DNA from: Flavobacteriaceae bacterium
GTDB lineage: Bacteria; Bacteroidota; Bacteroidia; Flavobacteriales; Weeksellaceae
Direction of reading: 5' to 3'
Assembly: GCA_031273305.1 (NCBI GenBank)
Contig: JAISSC010000163.1
Location: 1 to 14,719, forward strand
DNA length: 14,719 bases
Shown piece by piece: positions 1 to 6,221 of the stretch (the stretch's first letter is position 1; every line of letters begins with the position of its first letter). The notes under the pieces were generated by a model. It ran no database searches. It saw only the letters and a list, made by a program, of their open reading frames with translations, and was not told the origin of the DNA. The translations under genes were made by a program, and so were the position numbers.

Positions 1-13
1 TTTTTTTCTCTCT

Positions 14-48
14 CAACTCCTAATCCTTGTTGTCCTGTTTCGGAGTTG
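14..48 (-). other. Hairpin in the leader of the left-edge transcript
   Basis: The 7-bp arms CAACTCC and GGAGTTG (14-20 and 42-48 on the plus strand) are perfectly complementary across a 21-base loop. On the minus strand the hairpin begins at about the predicted transcription start and is followed by a purine run (AGAGAG, then A residues) to the window edge. The missing T-run on the minus strand argues against an intrinsic terminator. A leader structure, or an rRNA-precursor processing stem, is a reasonable guess but is not shown here. Confidence 0.45.
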
Positions 49-54
49 CGGCTG

Positions 55-84
55 CAAATATACATACTTTTTTTATCCCCGCAA
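55..84 (-). promoter_or_regulatory. Full-consensus Bacteroidota promoter reading off the left edge
   Basis: On the minus strand, TATATTTG (62-55) matches the -7 consensus TAnnTTTG, and a TTG (84-82) sits 19 bp upstream, the spacing expected for the -33 element. It is the only site in the window where both elements match with this spacing. Transcription would begin near position 45-50 and leave the window leftwards. The early transcript is clearly richer in G and C than the surrounding DNA, which is typical of stable-RNA leaders. The downstream gene is outside the window, so calling it an rRNA or tRNA promoter is inference. Confidence 0.7.
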
Positions 85-192
85 GTGTTTTTATAGTTTT
101 TTTACTTCCCAATCCTAAATATTGTGTACATCTGCTTATGTACTAATTGTTTATAAGAAAATGTTTTTTTAAAGTGCAATCTGGAGTCTGTC

Positions 193-333
193 CAAATTGG
201 GACGTATCTACAATCCCTGTTACAGCTCTGCCTGATACACAGGAGCATCTCTGACAAGGGAACTGCCCTTGCGTGAGGGATAGTAGTGGAAAGCCCACAG
301 AGACGCCACATAGGGACGTCCATACACGGATAG
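193..333. repeat. Dispersed intergenic repeat, copy A
   Basis: This is the first of two direct copies flanking the toxin cassette. The core at 271-333 matches 1451-1513 at 62 of 63 positions; the flank from 193 to 270 also aligns with copy B but has a gap of about 12 bases and several substitutions. Two small hairpins are visible: CCCTT/GAGGG around a GCGT loop (266-279) and GTGG/CCAC around a five-base loop (286-298). No protein is encoded; open frames across it are incidental. Positions 85-192 and 334-396 hold nothing I can assign beyond AT-rich sequence. Because the toxin gene ends at 397, these hairpins could also help end its transcript. Confidence 0.8.
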
Positions 334-396
334 AGGTAACAAGTGCCGGTAGTTAGACAAAAGAAGAAAATCCCGTCTCTTTAAGGCTGAATTTTT

Positions 397-726
397 TTAT
401 TTAGCATATTTCTCTAAGAGTTCCAGAATTTCCTTATCGGAAATATTATCCTTTTCGCCTTTGTTGTAGATGGATAGGAGTAACACTATTGTTTCGTCGA
501 TTTTCACATATGTAATCACCCTTGCGCTCCCTCTTTTACCTTTACCTTTTGATTCAATGGCTAAACGAATTTTGAAAACATCACTGCCAAGGGGAGTTCC
601 AAGCGTTGGGTTTTGTTCGAGTTCGTCAAATAGTCCTGCAAGGTCAGATTTAAGAGACCTATATTTTTTGATCAGACGTTTGGCTTCTTTTTTAAAATGG
701 TCTGACAGTTCAATATTATAGTTCAT
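397..726 (-). CDS. RelE/ParE-family toxin of a type II toxin-antitoxin pair
   Basis: The 109-residue protein has the layout of a small RelE/ParE toxin. It has a basic N-terminal helix pair (residues 8-38, with FKKEAKRLIKKY), then the central stretch NPTLGTPLG (39-47), then strands with the basic segment KIRLAIESKGKGKRG (52-66) and RVITYVKID (69-77), and a C-terminal helix after YNKGEKDNIS. Family members usually cut mRNA at the ribosome or poison gyrase; the sequence does not say which. The ATG lies inside the 3' end of the upstream antitoxin gene (11-bp overlap), so translation is probably coupled. It is the last gene of a leftward three-gene unit. The family call is firm, while its activity and target are inferred. 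Confidence 0.85.
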   Translation of the reverse strand: MNYNIELSDHFKKEAKRLIKKYRSLKSDLAGLFDELEQNPTLGTPLGSDVFKIRLAIESKGKGKRGSARVITYVKIDETIVLLLSIYNKGEKDNISDKEILELLEKYAK

Positions 727-928
727 TAAGAAACTCTTTAGCGGGAGTTGTTTTCAACTTTCCTTGCTTGTAAAGTTTAAGATCTTTGAAAGCCTGTGTT
801 AAGTTGTCTTTGATCTCATCCTTAGAATCTCCCGTATCTTCCTGAACCTGTACAAAATCAAGGCTTTTGATGAGTTCCATAAAAAAACTGTATTTATCGT
901 TTTTGATATTTACAACAACCTGTTTCAT
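716..928 (-). CDS. Small antitoxin paired with the RelE/ParE toxin
   Basis: This 70-residue acidic and basic protein begins MKQVVVNIKNDKY, a short beta-strand start typical of small antitoxins. It continues with an amphipathic helix (FFMELIKSLDFVQVQ, 15-29), a charged linker rich in D, E and K, and a C-terminal segment (DNLTQAFKDLKLY...EFLNEL) that would suit toxin wrapping. I recall close relatives annotated only as hypothetical proteins beside RelE toxins in Bacteroidota. Its start codon shares an ATGA with the stop of the XRE gene upstream and its end overlaps the toxin start by 11 bp. Size, position and coupling support the antitoxin call; no named antitoxin domain is obvious. Confidence 0.75.
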   Translation of the reverse strand: MKQVVVNIKNDKYSFFMELIKSLDFVQVQEDTGDSKDEIKDNLTQAFKDLKLYKQGKLKTTPAKEFLNEL

Positions 929-1263
929 AATACGTTTTGTAATTTAGATTTGGTAATGAAGGCATCCGGAAAGGCATAGACCAAATTTTTATCGGTGTCT
1001 TTCAATTTATTAATTTCCTGAATCCTTCCCAAAGTTATTTTGTATATTTTTTGTTCTGCATTGCCAACCGGATAATCCAAAGAAACATCCAACGCATCGG
1101 CAATACGTTTAGCTACATCAATAGAAGGAACCGCATCGTTGCGTTTATATCTTCCTGCAATCTCACGAGAGACCTCAATATTTTTAGCCAGCTGGCTTTG
1201 TGACCGGTCTTTTGTCTTTCTAAGGCTGCTTATTTTGCTCCCTATGTTTAATGTATTACTCAT
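925..1263 (-). CDS. XRE-family helix-turn-helix regulator, first gene of the toxin cassette
   Basis: The 112-residue protein has a Cro/CI-type HTH at about residues 8-66, with recognisable helices LAKNIEVSREIAGRY and SIDVAKRIADALDVSLDY. The C-terminal helix (NKLKDTDKNLVYAF...KSKLQ) resembles the dimerisation tail of flavobacterial XRE regulators. Likely roles are autoregulation of the cassette or a DNA-binding contribution to antitoxin function. Several positions depart from the usual pattern: K40 where YER or YEK normally has E, P65 in SLDYPVG where the family has SLDYLVG, and P99 inside a helix. The two prolines would break expected helices. It overlaps the antitoxin gene by 4 bp (ATGA). 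The domain call is sure; whether the protein still binds DNA is open. Confidence 0.85.
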   Translation of the reverse strand: MSNTLNIGSKISSLRKTKDRSQSQLAKNIEVSREIAGRYKRNDAVPSIDVAKRIADALDVSLDYPVGNAEQKIYKITLGRIQEINKLKDTDKNLVYAFPDAFITKSKLQNVL

Positions 1264-1271
1264 ATCTAAAG

Positions 1272-1296
1272 TTGTTACAATGATATTGCAAATATA
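1272..1296 (-). promoter_or_regulatory. Promoter and possible operator of the toxin cassette
   Basis: On the minus strand TATATTTG (1296-1289) matches the -7 consensus exactly and lies 26 bases upstream of the XRE start codon; no TTG lies at the expected -33 distance. Between the -7 box and the ATG is a short palindrome, TTGTTACAA (1272-1280), where the XRE protein could repress its own operon. The operator part is inference. Confidence 0.45.
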
Positions 1297-1389
1297 AGGG
1301 AATTTTAGTAAATTTTGTAGGAAAGTTATTTAAGTACGGGGTTAGTAAGGGAGGAGGGCAGACAAATAGCCTATATGCTTGCGATACCT

Positions 1390-1535
1390 AAATTGGGTCG
1401 TCCATACGTGCCTGATGAATAAGGGTATCTTTGACAAGGAAAGTGCCCTCGCGTGAGGGATAGTAGTGGAAAGCCCACAGAGACGCCACATAGGGACGTC
1501 CCTACACGGATAGCCCGACCCGACAGGGGCACGCC
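1390..1535. repeat. Dispersed intergenic repeat, copy B
   Basis: This is the second direct copy, 1,180 bp from copy A. It has the same two hairpins (CCCTC/GAGGG at 1446-1459, and GTGG/CCAC) and the same core. The first stem differs from copy A by a C-to-U change that turns a C-G pair into U-G, so pairing is kept. Copy B extends further, with a GC-rich tail (CCCGACCC, GGGGCACGCC) absent from copy A. It also contains the perfect palindrome GGGACGTCCC (1493-1502). From memory, similar elements recur between genes in Flavobacteriia, but I cannot verify that here. The rest of the gene-free stretch (1297-1389 and 1536-1680) shows only AT-rich sequence. Confidence 0.8.
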
Positions 1536-1680
1536 ATAATTAAAAAAATAAGTGGATAGCTTTGTTAAATGTTGCTTTCTTTAGCTGAATCTGCTTAATA
1601 ACTATATATCACAAAAATCGTTCTAAAAAGAATAAAATAAATTCCGATATTTGTTCTCTAAAAAATTTATTAACCTTATA

Positions 1681-3174
1681 ATGGGATTTTTAAAGAAAAA
1701 ACTGGCTCAAGTTTGGGCTTCAATTCATATTAACAAAGAAAAGAAATGGATCCGCAACCCGATAAGGTTTCAAGATCAATGGTTTAGGGAATTGATCAAG
1801 AGGGCTGAAAATACGCAATTCGGGAAAGATCATTCTTTTTCGGAAATAAAGACTATTCGGGATTTTCAGGAAAGAGTGCCTATCCACGATTATGAAAATC
1901 TGAATCCTTATATTGAAAGTATAAGGAACGGGGGAAATGATGTTCTTTGGTCGGGAAAACCTCTTTATTTTGCTAAGACTTCGGGGACTACGTCAGGGAC
2001 GAAATATATACCTATTTCTAAGGAATCCATGCCTTTCCACATAGAAGGGGCTAAAAGTTCTTTATTGCATTATATAAGGAAACGGGGAAATGCGGAATTT
2101 GTGAACGGGAAAATGATATTTATACAGGGTAGTCCTGTATTGGAGGATGTTAATGGAATTAAAACGGGAAGATTATCGGGTATTTCTGCTCATTTTATAC
2201 CTAAGTATCTTCAACGTAATCATATGCCCTCCGAAGAAACTAATTGTATTGAAGACTGGGAAACGAAAATAGATAAAATTGTAGATGAAACTATTGATCA
2301 GGACATGACTTTGATAAGTGGTATTCCTCCCTGGCTGGTTATGTATTTTGAAAAATTGATCGAGAAATCAGGCAGACTTGTGGGGGAATTATATCCGAAT
2401 CTTCAATTACTGGTTACCGGTGGGGTTAATTATAAACCTTATGAGGAAAAAATAGAAAGATTAATAGGACGAAAACCGGATATTATTCAAACTTATCCGG
2501 CATCTGAGGGATTTATTGGTTTTCAGGATGATGTGGATAAGGATGATCTGTTACTCTTGGTGAATCATGGTATTTTTTATGAGTTTGTTCCGGCAGAGGA
2601 ACTGGGCAAAGAAAACCCCGTACGGCTGACTTTGAACGAGGTGGAATTAGATACTGATTATGCTATTATCCTTACTACTAATGCGGGGTTATGGGCATAT
2701 AAGGTGGGAGACTTAATTCGTTTTGTAAATAAAAATCCTTACCGAATAATTGTTTCAGGGAGAACCAAACATTTTACTTCGGCTTTTGGGGAACATGTTA
2801 TTTCTTACGAAGTGGAGGAAGCTATTAAGGAAGTGATGGAACAAACGAATACTGTTGTTAAGGAATTTACTCTCGCTCCACAGGTGAATCCTGTTGAGGG
2901 TCTCCCCTATCATGAATGGTTTATCGAGTTTGAAAAGATTCCTTCCGACATGACAGATTTTTCGTTAAGGTTAGATCATGCGCTTAGAAAGAGAAACTCG
3001 TATTATGATGACCTGATTTCAGGCAAGGTATTACGTCCTTTGAAGGTGTCTGTAATACAACAAAACGGTTTCAATAATTATATGAAAGAGATAGGAAAAC
3101 TGGGAGGACAAAATAAATTGCCCCGCCTGTCTAATGACAGAAACCTTGCAAGCATGCTGGAGAAATATGTTTAG
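1681..3174 (+). CDS. GH3 auxin-responsive promoter family protein (acyl-adenylating enzyme)
   Basis: The 497-residue product belongs to the GH3 branch of the adenylate-forming superfamily. Plant members conjugate amino acids to jasmonate or auxin through an acyl-AMP; the bacterial substrate is unknown. Visible motifs are the ATP-binding loop TSGTTSGTKYIP (100-111), TYPASEGF (271-278), YKVGDLIRF (340-348) and the C-terminal LGGQNKLPRL (474-483) shared by bacterial GH3 proteins. Length is near the family norm. An in-frame TTG at 1651 would add ten residues, but I chose the ATG at 1681 because MGFLKKKL resembles other N termini. The protein appears cytosolic. Its stop lies inside the next gene, so the two are probably co-translated. 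The family is certain, the reaction is inferred. Confidence 0.9.
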   Translation: MGFLKKKLAQVWASIHINKEKKWIRNPIRFQDQWFRELIKRAENTQFGKDHSFSEIKTIRDFQERVPIHDYENLNPYIESIRNGGNDVLWSGKPLYFAKTSGTTSGTKYIPISKESMPFHIEGAKSSLLHYIRKRGNAEFVNGKMIFIQGSPVLEDVNGIKTGRLSGISAHFIPKYLQRNHMPSEETNCIEDWETKIDKIVDETIDQDMTLISGIPPWLVMYFEKLIEKSGRLVGELYPNLQLLVTGGVNYKPYEEKIERLIGRKPDIIQTYPASEGFIGFQDDVDKDDLLLLVNHGIFYEFVPAEELGKENPVRLTLNEVELDTDYAIILTTNAGLWAYKVGDLIRFVNKNPYRIIVSGRTKHFTSAFGEHVISYEVEEAIKEVMEQTNTVVKEFTLAPQVNPVEGLPYHEWFIEFEKIPSDMTDFSLRLDHALRKRNSYYDDLISGKVLRPLKVSVIQQNGFNNYMKEIGKLGGQNKLPRLSNDRNLASMLEKYV

Positions 3175-3820
3175 TAATTTTATAAAAAATATATTCGTTC
3201 TAATCTTTATTTCGGGATTGGTGTATTCTTTCAAAATGATACCTACTTATAGGGTTATTAAAATAGAATGGGTTGATTCTCTACGGGGAGATTATTCTTT
3301 TAAGGATAGATGGAATTATCCTGAGAATATATTCAAAAACAGTTATAATCAGTTAGTGTGTGATGGTTTGTGTAATCCGGAAGCGGATAAAATGAGGGAT
3401 AAAAAAGGGAAAATACGGGATAAATACCTGAAAGAATATTATCAACTAGTAGATACTACACATATTTTTCATACTGTTGAAAGTGAGGCTCAATGCTACG
3501 AATGGAACGGAACGGATGAAATAGTAGTGAAAAGGATCGATAAAAATACGGTTGAGTGTTATACATTGTGTAATGTTGCTACTCATTCCAGCCTTGAATT
3601 AACCCTCACAAACGACCAATGTTTTCCCAAAATAAAGTTACAAAGCGTCTCTTCCTCCGGCACTCATTATTATGATAGTAAGGATGGATATATAAAAATA
3701 GATCGACCGTTATGGGATAAAGGAATTATGAAGGCTGAATTTCATTTTTATTTCATCGACCCTGAAAATCCTGAAAAAGATATGTGGTGGAAAGGAAAAA
3801 TTTATTCGAAAATTAATTAA
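3167..3820 (+). CDS. Membrane-anchored or exported protein of unknown function with two CxxxC motifs
   Basis: I do not recognise this 217-residue protein. Residues 4-20 form a hydrophobic segment (FIKNIFVLIFISGLVY) that should act as a signal anchor or signal peptide; there is no lipobox or clear cleavage motif. The rest is soluble, rich in aromatic and charged residues, with six cysteines: C65 and C69, C110, C131 and C135, C152. The two CxxxC pairs and the even count suggest disulfides or a bound ligand in the periplasm. I chose the ATG at 3167, which overlaps the GH3 stop by 8 bp, over 3134, because the upstream residues (MTETLQACWRN) merely read the GH3 end in another frame and would bury the signal. 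Overlap suggests a role tied to the GH3 enzyme, but none is known. Confidence 0.75.
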   Translation: MFSNFIKNIFVLIFISGLVYSFKMIPTYRVIKIEWVDSLRGDYSFKDRWNYPENIFKNSYNQLVCDGLCNPEADKMRDKKGKIRDKYLKEYYQLVDTTHIFHTVESEAQCYEWNGTDEIVVKRIDKNTVECYTLCNVATHSSLELTLTNDQCFPKIKLQSVSSSGTHYYDSKDGYIKIDRPLWDKGIMKAEFHFYFIDPENPEKDMWWKGKIYSKIN

Positions 3821-3910
3821 ATTGAATTATCTTGTTAAAAACCCAGATAAATTAAGTTAATTTATATATAATCTTTTCATAAATTCATATTTCATAACCG
3901 TTATTTAATG

Positions 3911-3918
3911 TACTTTTG
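3911..3918 (+). promoter_or_regulatory. Candidate -7 element for the downstream secreted protein
   Basis: TACTTTTG matches TAnnTTTG exactly and lies 23 bases upstream of the ATG at 3942. No TTG occurs at the -33 spacing. It suggests that the downstream gene is transcribed separately from the GH3 pair, which ends 121 bp earlier with no clear terminator between them. Confidence 0.5.
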
Positions 3919-3941
3919 TTTTATAAAGAATACCTTGTATA

Positions 3942-4763
3942 ATGAAACTTTTCTGTATTTATCTGGCATTGTTTTTTTCTCCTTTGATTTTTTCTCAGGA
4001 AAGAAAACAGATTAAAGGAAAAGTTTATATAGTAAATGAATATCAGGAACCAATTTCCGGAATATATGTAAAGAACCTGACTACGAATTATACTACCATC
4101 ACCGATATAACAGGAAATTTTATAATTCCGGCACAAAAAGGAGACGTTATTTTATTTCAGGCATATAATATCCAAAAAAGGACTATTTCAGTAACTCCTA
4201 CCATGGAACAAAAAGAACAAATATCCGTACAGTTGGATATTAAAGAAAAACTGCTGGATGAGGTATATATTATTCCTTTTAAAACCTATGGAAGTATTGA
4301 ACTGGACGTAAAACGGATTCCTATGATGAATAAAACCAACGAACTGATGGCTAAAATGGGAGACTTATATCCTAAACAAAAAATGGACGGCAGCACCGAT
4401 GTCAATTCTGAAGCCGAAAAACTATCCACCATAAAAATAGGTATAGACGGTATACTGGATTTGTTTTCAGGAGAGGGCAAACGAAGAGAACGGCTTGCCG
4501 TCTATGAAAACCAGATTAAAACCATTAAAAACATTCGGGAATATTTTGGGGATGAATATTTTATCGGAATCGGGTTGGAAAAGACGGAAATTGATGAATT
4601 TATCTTATATACCTATCTTAATCATGATGTGAAACTTTTCTATGAATATAATAATTATTTCCGAATATTAACCGTTTTTGACCAAACGATACTTGCCTAC
4701 AAAGCCCGAAAAGAACAAACCGTATCTAAACCTAAGGTAGGAGAATCATATTTTCCTGAATAA
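3942..4763 (+). CDS. Secreted protein with a carboxypeptidase-regulatory-like (CarbopepD_reg) domain
   Basis: The 273-residue protein starts with a signal peptide (MKLFCIYLALFFSPLIFSQ, probable cut near residue 18-20). Residues about 24-100 fit the beta-sandwich domain common at the front of Bacteroidota outer-membrane proteins: IKGKVYIVNEYQEPISGIYVK, TDITGNFIIPAQKGDVILF, then ISVQLDIKEKLLDEVYI. No TonB plug or barrel follows; the remaining 165 residues are mixed charged sequence without a motif I know. The protein is therefore likely periplasmic or surface-associated rather than a transporter. It is a stand-alone gene with its own candidate promoter and a strong shared terminator behind it. 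The domain call is good, the function unknown. Confidence 0.8.
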   Translation: MKLFCIYLALFFSPLIFSQERKQIKGKVYIVNEYQEPISGIYVKNLTTNYTTITDITGNFIIPAQKGDVILFQAYNIQKRTISVTPTMEQKEQISVQLDIKEKLLDEVYIIPFKTYGSIELDVKRIPMMNKTNELMAKMGDLYPKQKMDGSTDVNSEAEKLSTIKIGIDGILDLFSGEGKRRERLAVYENQIKTIKNIREYFGDEYFIGIGLEKTEIDEFILYTYLNHDVKLFYEYNNYFRILTVFDQTILAYKARKEQTVSKPKVGESYFPE

Positions 4764-4791
4764 CTTAAATCGGGATAATAAATCTATGTAA

Positions 4792-4823
4792 AAAAGAGGC
4801 TGCCCAATTGAGCAACCTCTTTT
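4792..4823. terminator. Bidirectional terminator between convergent genes
   Basis: The stem pairs AAAAGAGG (4792-4799) with CCTCTTTT (4816-4823), then one C/A mismatch, then TGC with GCA around an eight-base loop. The A-rich and T-rich flanks give a U-run in both directions. It lies between the rightward secreted-protein gene and the leftward cytochrome peroxidase gene, and can serve both. Confidence 0.85.
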
Positions 4824-4846
4824 CTAGTAATATTATCAACCCAAAT

Positions 4847-5866
4847 TTATGGTTGTTTATATTTAGGGTCTATATCTGCCGTCATGGATTTTAAGAATGC
4901 TTCAATATCATCTACTTGTTTATCTGTCAACTGTATATCTTGCTGAAGTTTAGCCATTATCCTGATGGCATCTTTCAGACCGGCAACAGAGCCATCATGG
5001 AAATACGGATGTGTTTTTTCGACATTACGCAAGCTGGGAACTTTAAATAAGAATTTATCCTTTTCATCCTTAGTCAGATCAAATACTCCGTTATCAACTT
5101 TCTTACTATTGGTTTCCTCATAATAAGCACCGTAAACTCCAAATTTTTGAAACAAGCCTCCCCCTATGGCTACACCATTGTGACAAATAGTACATTTGGC
5201 ATCCATAAAATCTTTCAAACCTGCTTTTTCCTGCTCTGTCAAAGCATTGTCATCTCCATCCAAATAGGTATCAAATCTGCTGACCGGTGCTAATTGTCTT
5301 TCAAAAGCCCCGATTGCGATAGCTATATTATCAAAGGTGACAGGCTCTGCCTCTTCAGGGAATGCTTTTTTGAACATCTCCTGATATTCGGGTATAGCCC
5401 TGAGTTTATCCACTAAATATTTATCGCTTGGGATACCATGCTCAACAGGGTTCAAAAGAGGCCCTTTTGCCTGTTCTTCAACATTCTCTGCCCTTCCGTC
5501 CCAGAATTGTTTGAAATGCAGGAAGGCATAAAAAGAAGATGGTGAATTTCTGGAACCTAATTCCTGAGTATCCCCAAGAGACAAATGTGCATTATCCACT
5601 CCGTAGGTAGATAAATTGTGACAGGAATTACAACTAATGGTGTTATTTTTTGACAAACGATCATCAAAATATAATTTTTTACCTAATTCGATTTTATCCG
5701 AAGAAATATTTTCAGGCTTTATCGTAGTTATGGGGATAAAAAGAGTATTTGCTCGTTCCATAAGTTCGGTCTTTGCCTGAGGTTTTCCTGTATCTGCTTT
5801 CTCCTCTTTTTTACTGCAAGCAAAAGTGAGCGAAAGAATTGCCGTTACTATTAAAATTTTTTTCAT
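4847..5866 (-). CDS. Diheme cytochrome-c peroxidase (MauG/CcpA family), lipoprotein
   Basis: The 339-residue protein reduces hydrogen peroxide with electrons from small cytochromes or quinol-linked carriers, if it follows its family. Two c-type heme sites are visible: CNSCH (79-83) and CTICH (225-229). Other family signatures are KLYFDDRLS (64-72), FWDGRAENVEEQAKGPLLNPVE (121-142) and KVPSLRNV...PYFHDGSV (275-293). The N terminus MKKILIVTAILSLTFAC is a lipoprotein signal with lipidated C17, placing the enzyme at a membrane facing the periplasm or outside. I chose the ATG at 5866 because the longer frame from 5905 would put 13 extra residues before the signal. It stands alone, with its own promoter and a shared terminator. 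Confidence 0.92.
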   Translation of the reverse strand: MKKILIVTAILSLTFACSKKEEKADTGKPQAKTELMERANTLFIPITTIKPENISSDKIELGKKLYFDDRLSKNNTISCNSCHNLSTYGVDNAHLSLGDTQELGSRNSPSSFYAFLHFKQFWDGRAENVEEQAKGPLLNPVEHGIPSDKYLVDKLRAIPEYQEMFKKAFPEEAEPVTFDNIAIAIGAFERQLAPVSRFDTYLDGDDNALTEQEKAGLKDFMDAKCTICHNGVAIGGGLFQKFGVYGAYYEETNSKKVDNGVFDLTKDEKDKFLFKVPSLRNVEKTHPYFHDGSVAGLKDAIRIMAKLQQDIQLTDKQVDDIEAFLKSMTADIDPKYKQP

Positions 5867-5925
5867 ACCTAATATAATTTTTATGTTAATCACAATGTAA
5901 AACAATAACCTATTATTTATTATAT

Positions 5926-5933
5926 CAAAAGTA
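5926..5933 (-). promoter_or_regulatory. Candidate -7 element for the cytochrome peroxidase gene
   Basis: TACTTTTG on the minus strand is an exact TAnnTTTG match, about 60 bases upstream of the chosen start at 5866. There is no matching -33 TTG. Its position, inside the region a start at 5905 would leave as a very short leader, agrees with the start at 5866. Confidence 0.5.
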
Positions 5934-6161
5934 TATCTAATTTATTTTAAACGAGATGATAACTATCACAATTACACCATGATAGTGGTCATATGGAGGA
6001 AATAATTTTGATTGAACTTAAGTAGGTAATTTACTGTTAATTAGGAAATATAATTAAATACTATATCACTAGCAGAAAAAACTATTATAATGCAGGTAAA
6101 GTGGTTTGTCGTAAACGGAGGATATTTTATAAAAGAACGGCTCTTTAATAAGATAAATAAA
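5934..6161. other. AT-rich gene-free stretch
   Basis: I see no gene, tRNA or repeat here. A 43-codon frame starting at 6090 runs through the etfA terminator and looks accidental. A weak hairpin, AAAGA/TCTTT around a five-base loop near 6132-6146, is too small to call. Confidence 0.6.
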
Positions 6162-6189
6162 CCGCCTCAAAGTGTTAATTTTGAGACGG
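6162..6189 (-). terminator. Terminator of the etfBA operon
   Basis: CCGCCTCAAA (6162-6171) pairs with TTTGAGACGG (6180-6189) with one C/A mismatch and an eight-base loop. On the minus strand the stem is followed by TTTATTTATCTT. It lies about 30 bases past the etfA stop codon. Confidence 0.85.
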
Positions 6190-6221
6190 CTTTTCCTTCA
6201 GATTTAGATCTAGTAGTATAA

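Noticed and set aside
102..323. Open frame across repeat copy A on the minus strand
   Set aside because: It reads through non-coding repeat hairpins, has no recognisable domain, and the same sequence in copy B is not open in a comparable way.
193..1535. CRISPR-like array from the repeats
   Set aside because: There are only two long copies separated by three genes, with no regular spacers and no cas genes.
3134..3166. Longer N terminus for the CxxxC protein
   Set aside because: The extra eleven residues come from the other-frame reading of the GH3 gene and would place polar residues ahead of the signal segment.
6090..6221. A 43-codon rightward frame ending one base before the etfA stop
   Set aside because: It translates the etfA terminator hairpin, has no promoter of its own, and its product shows no family features.
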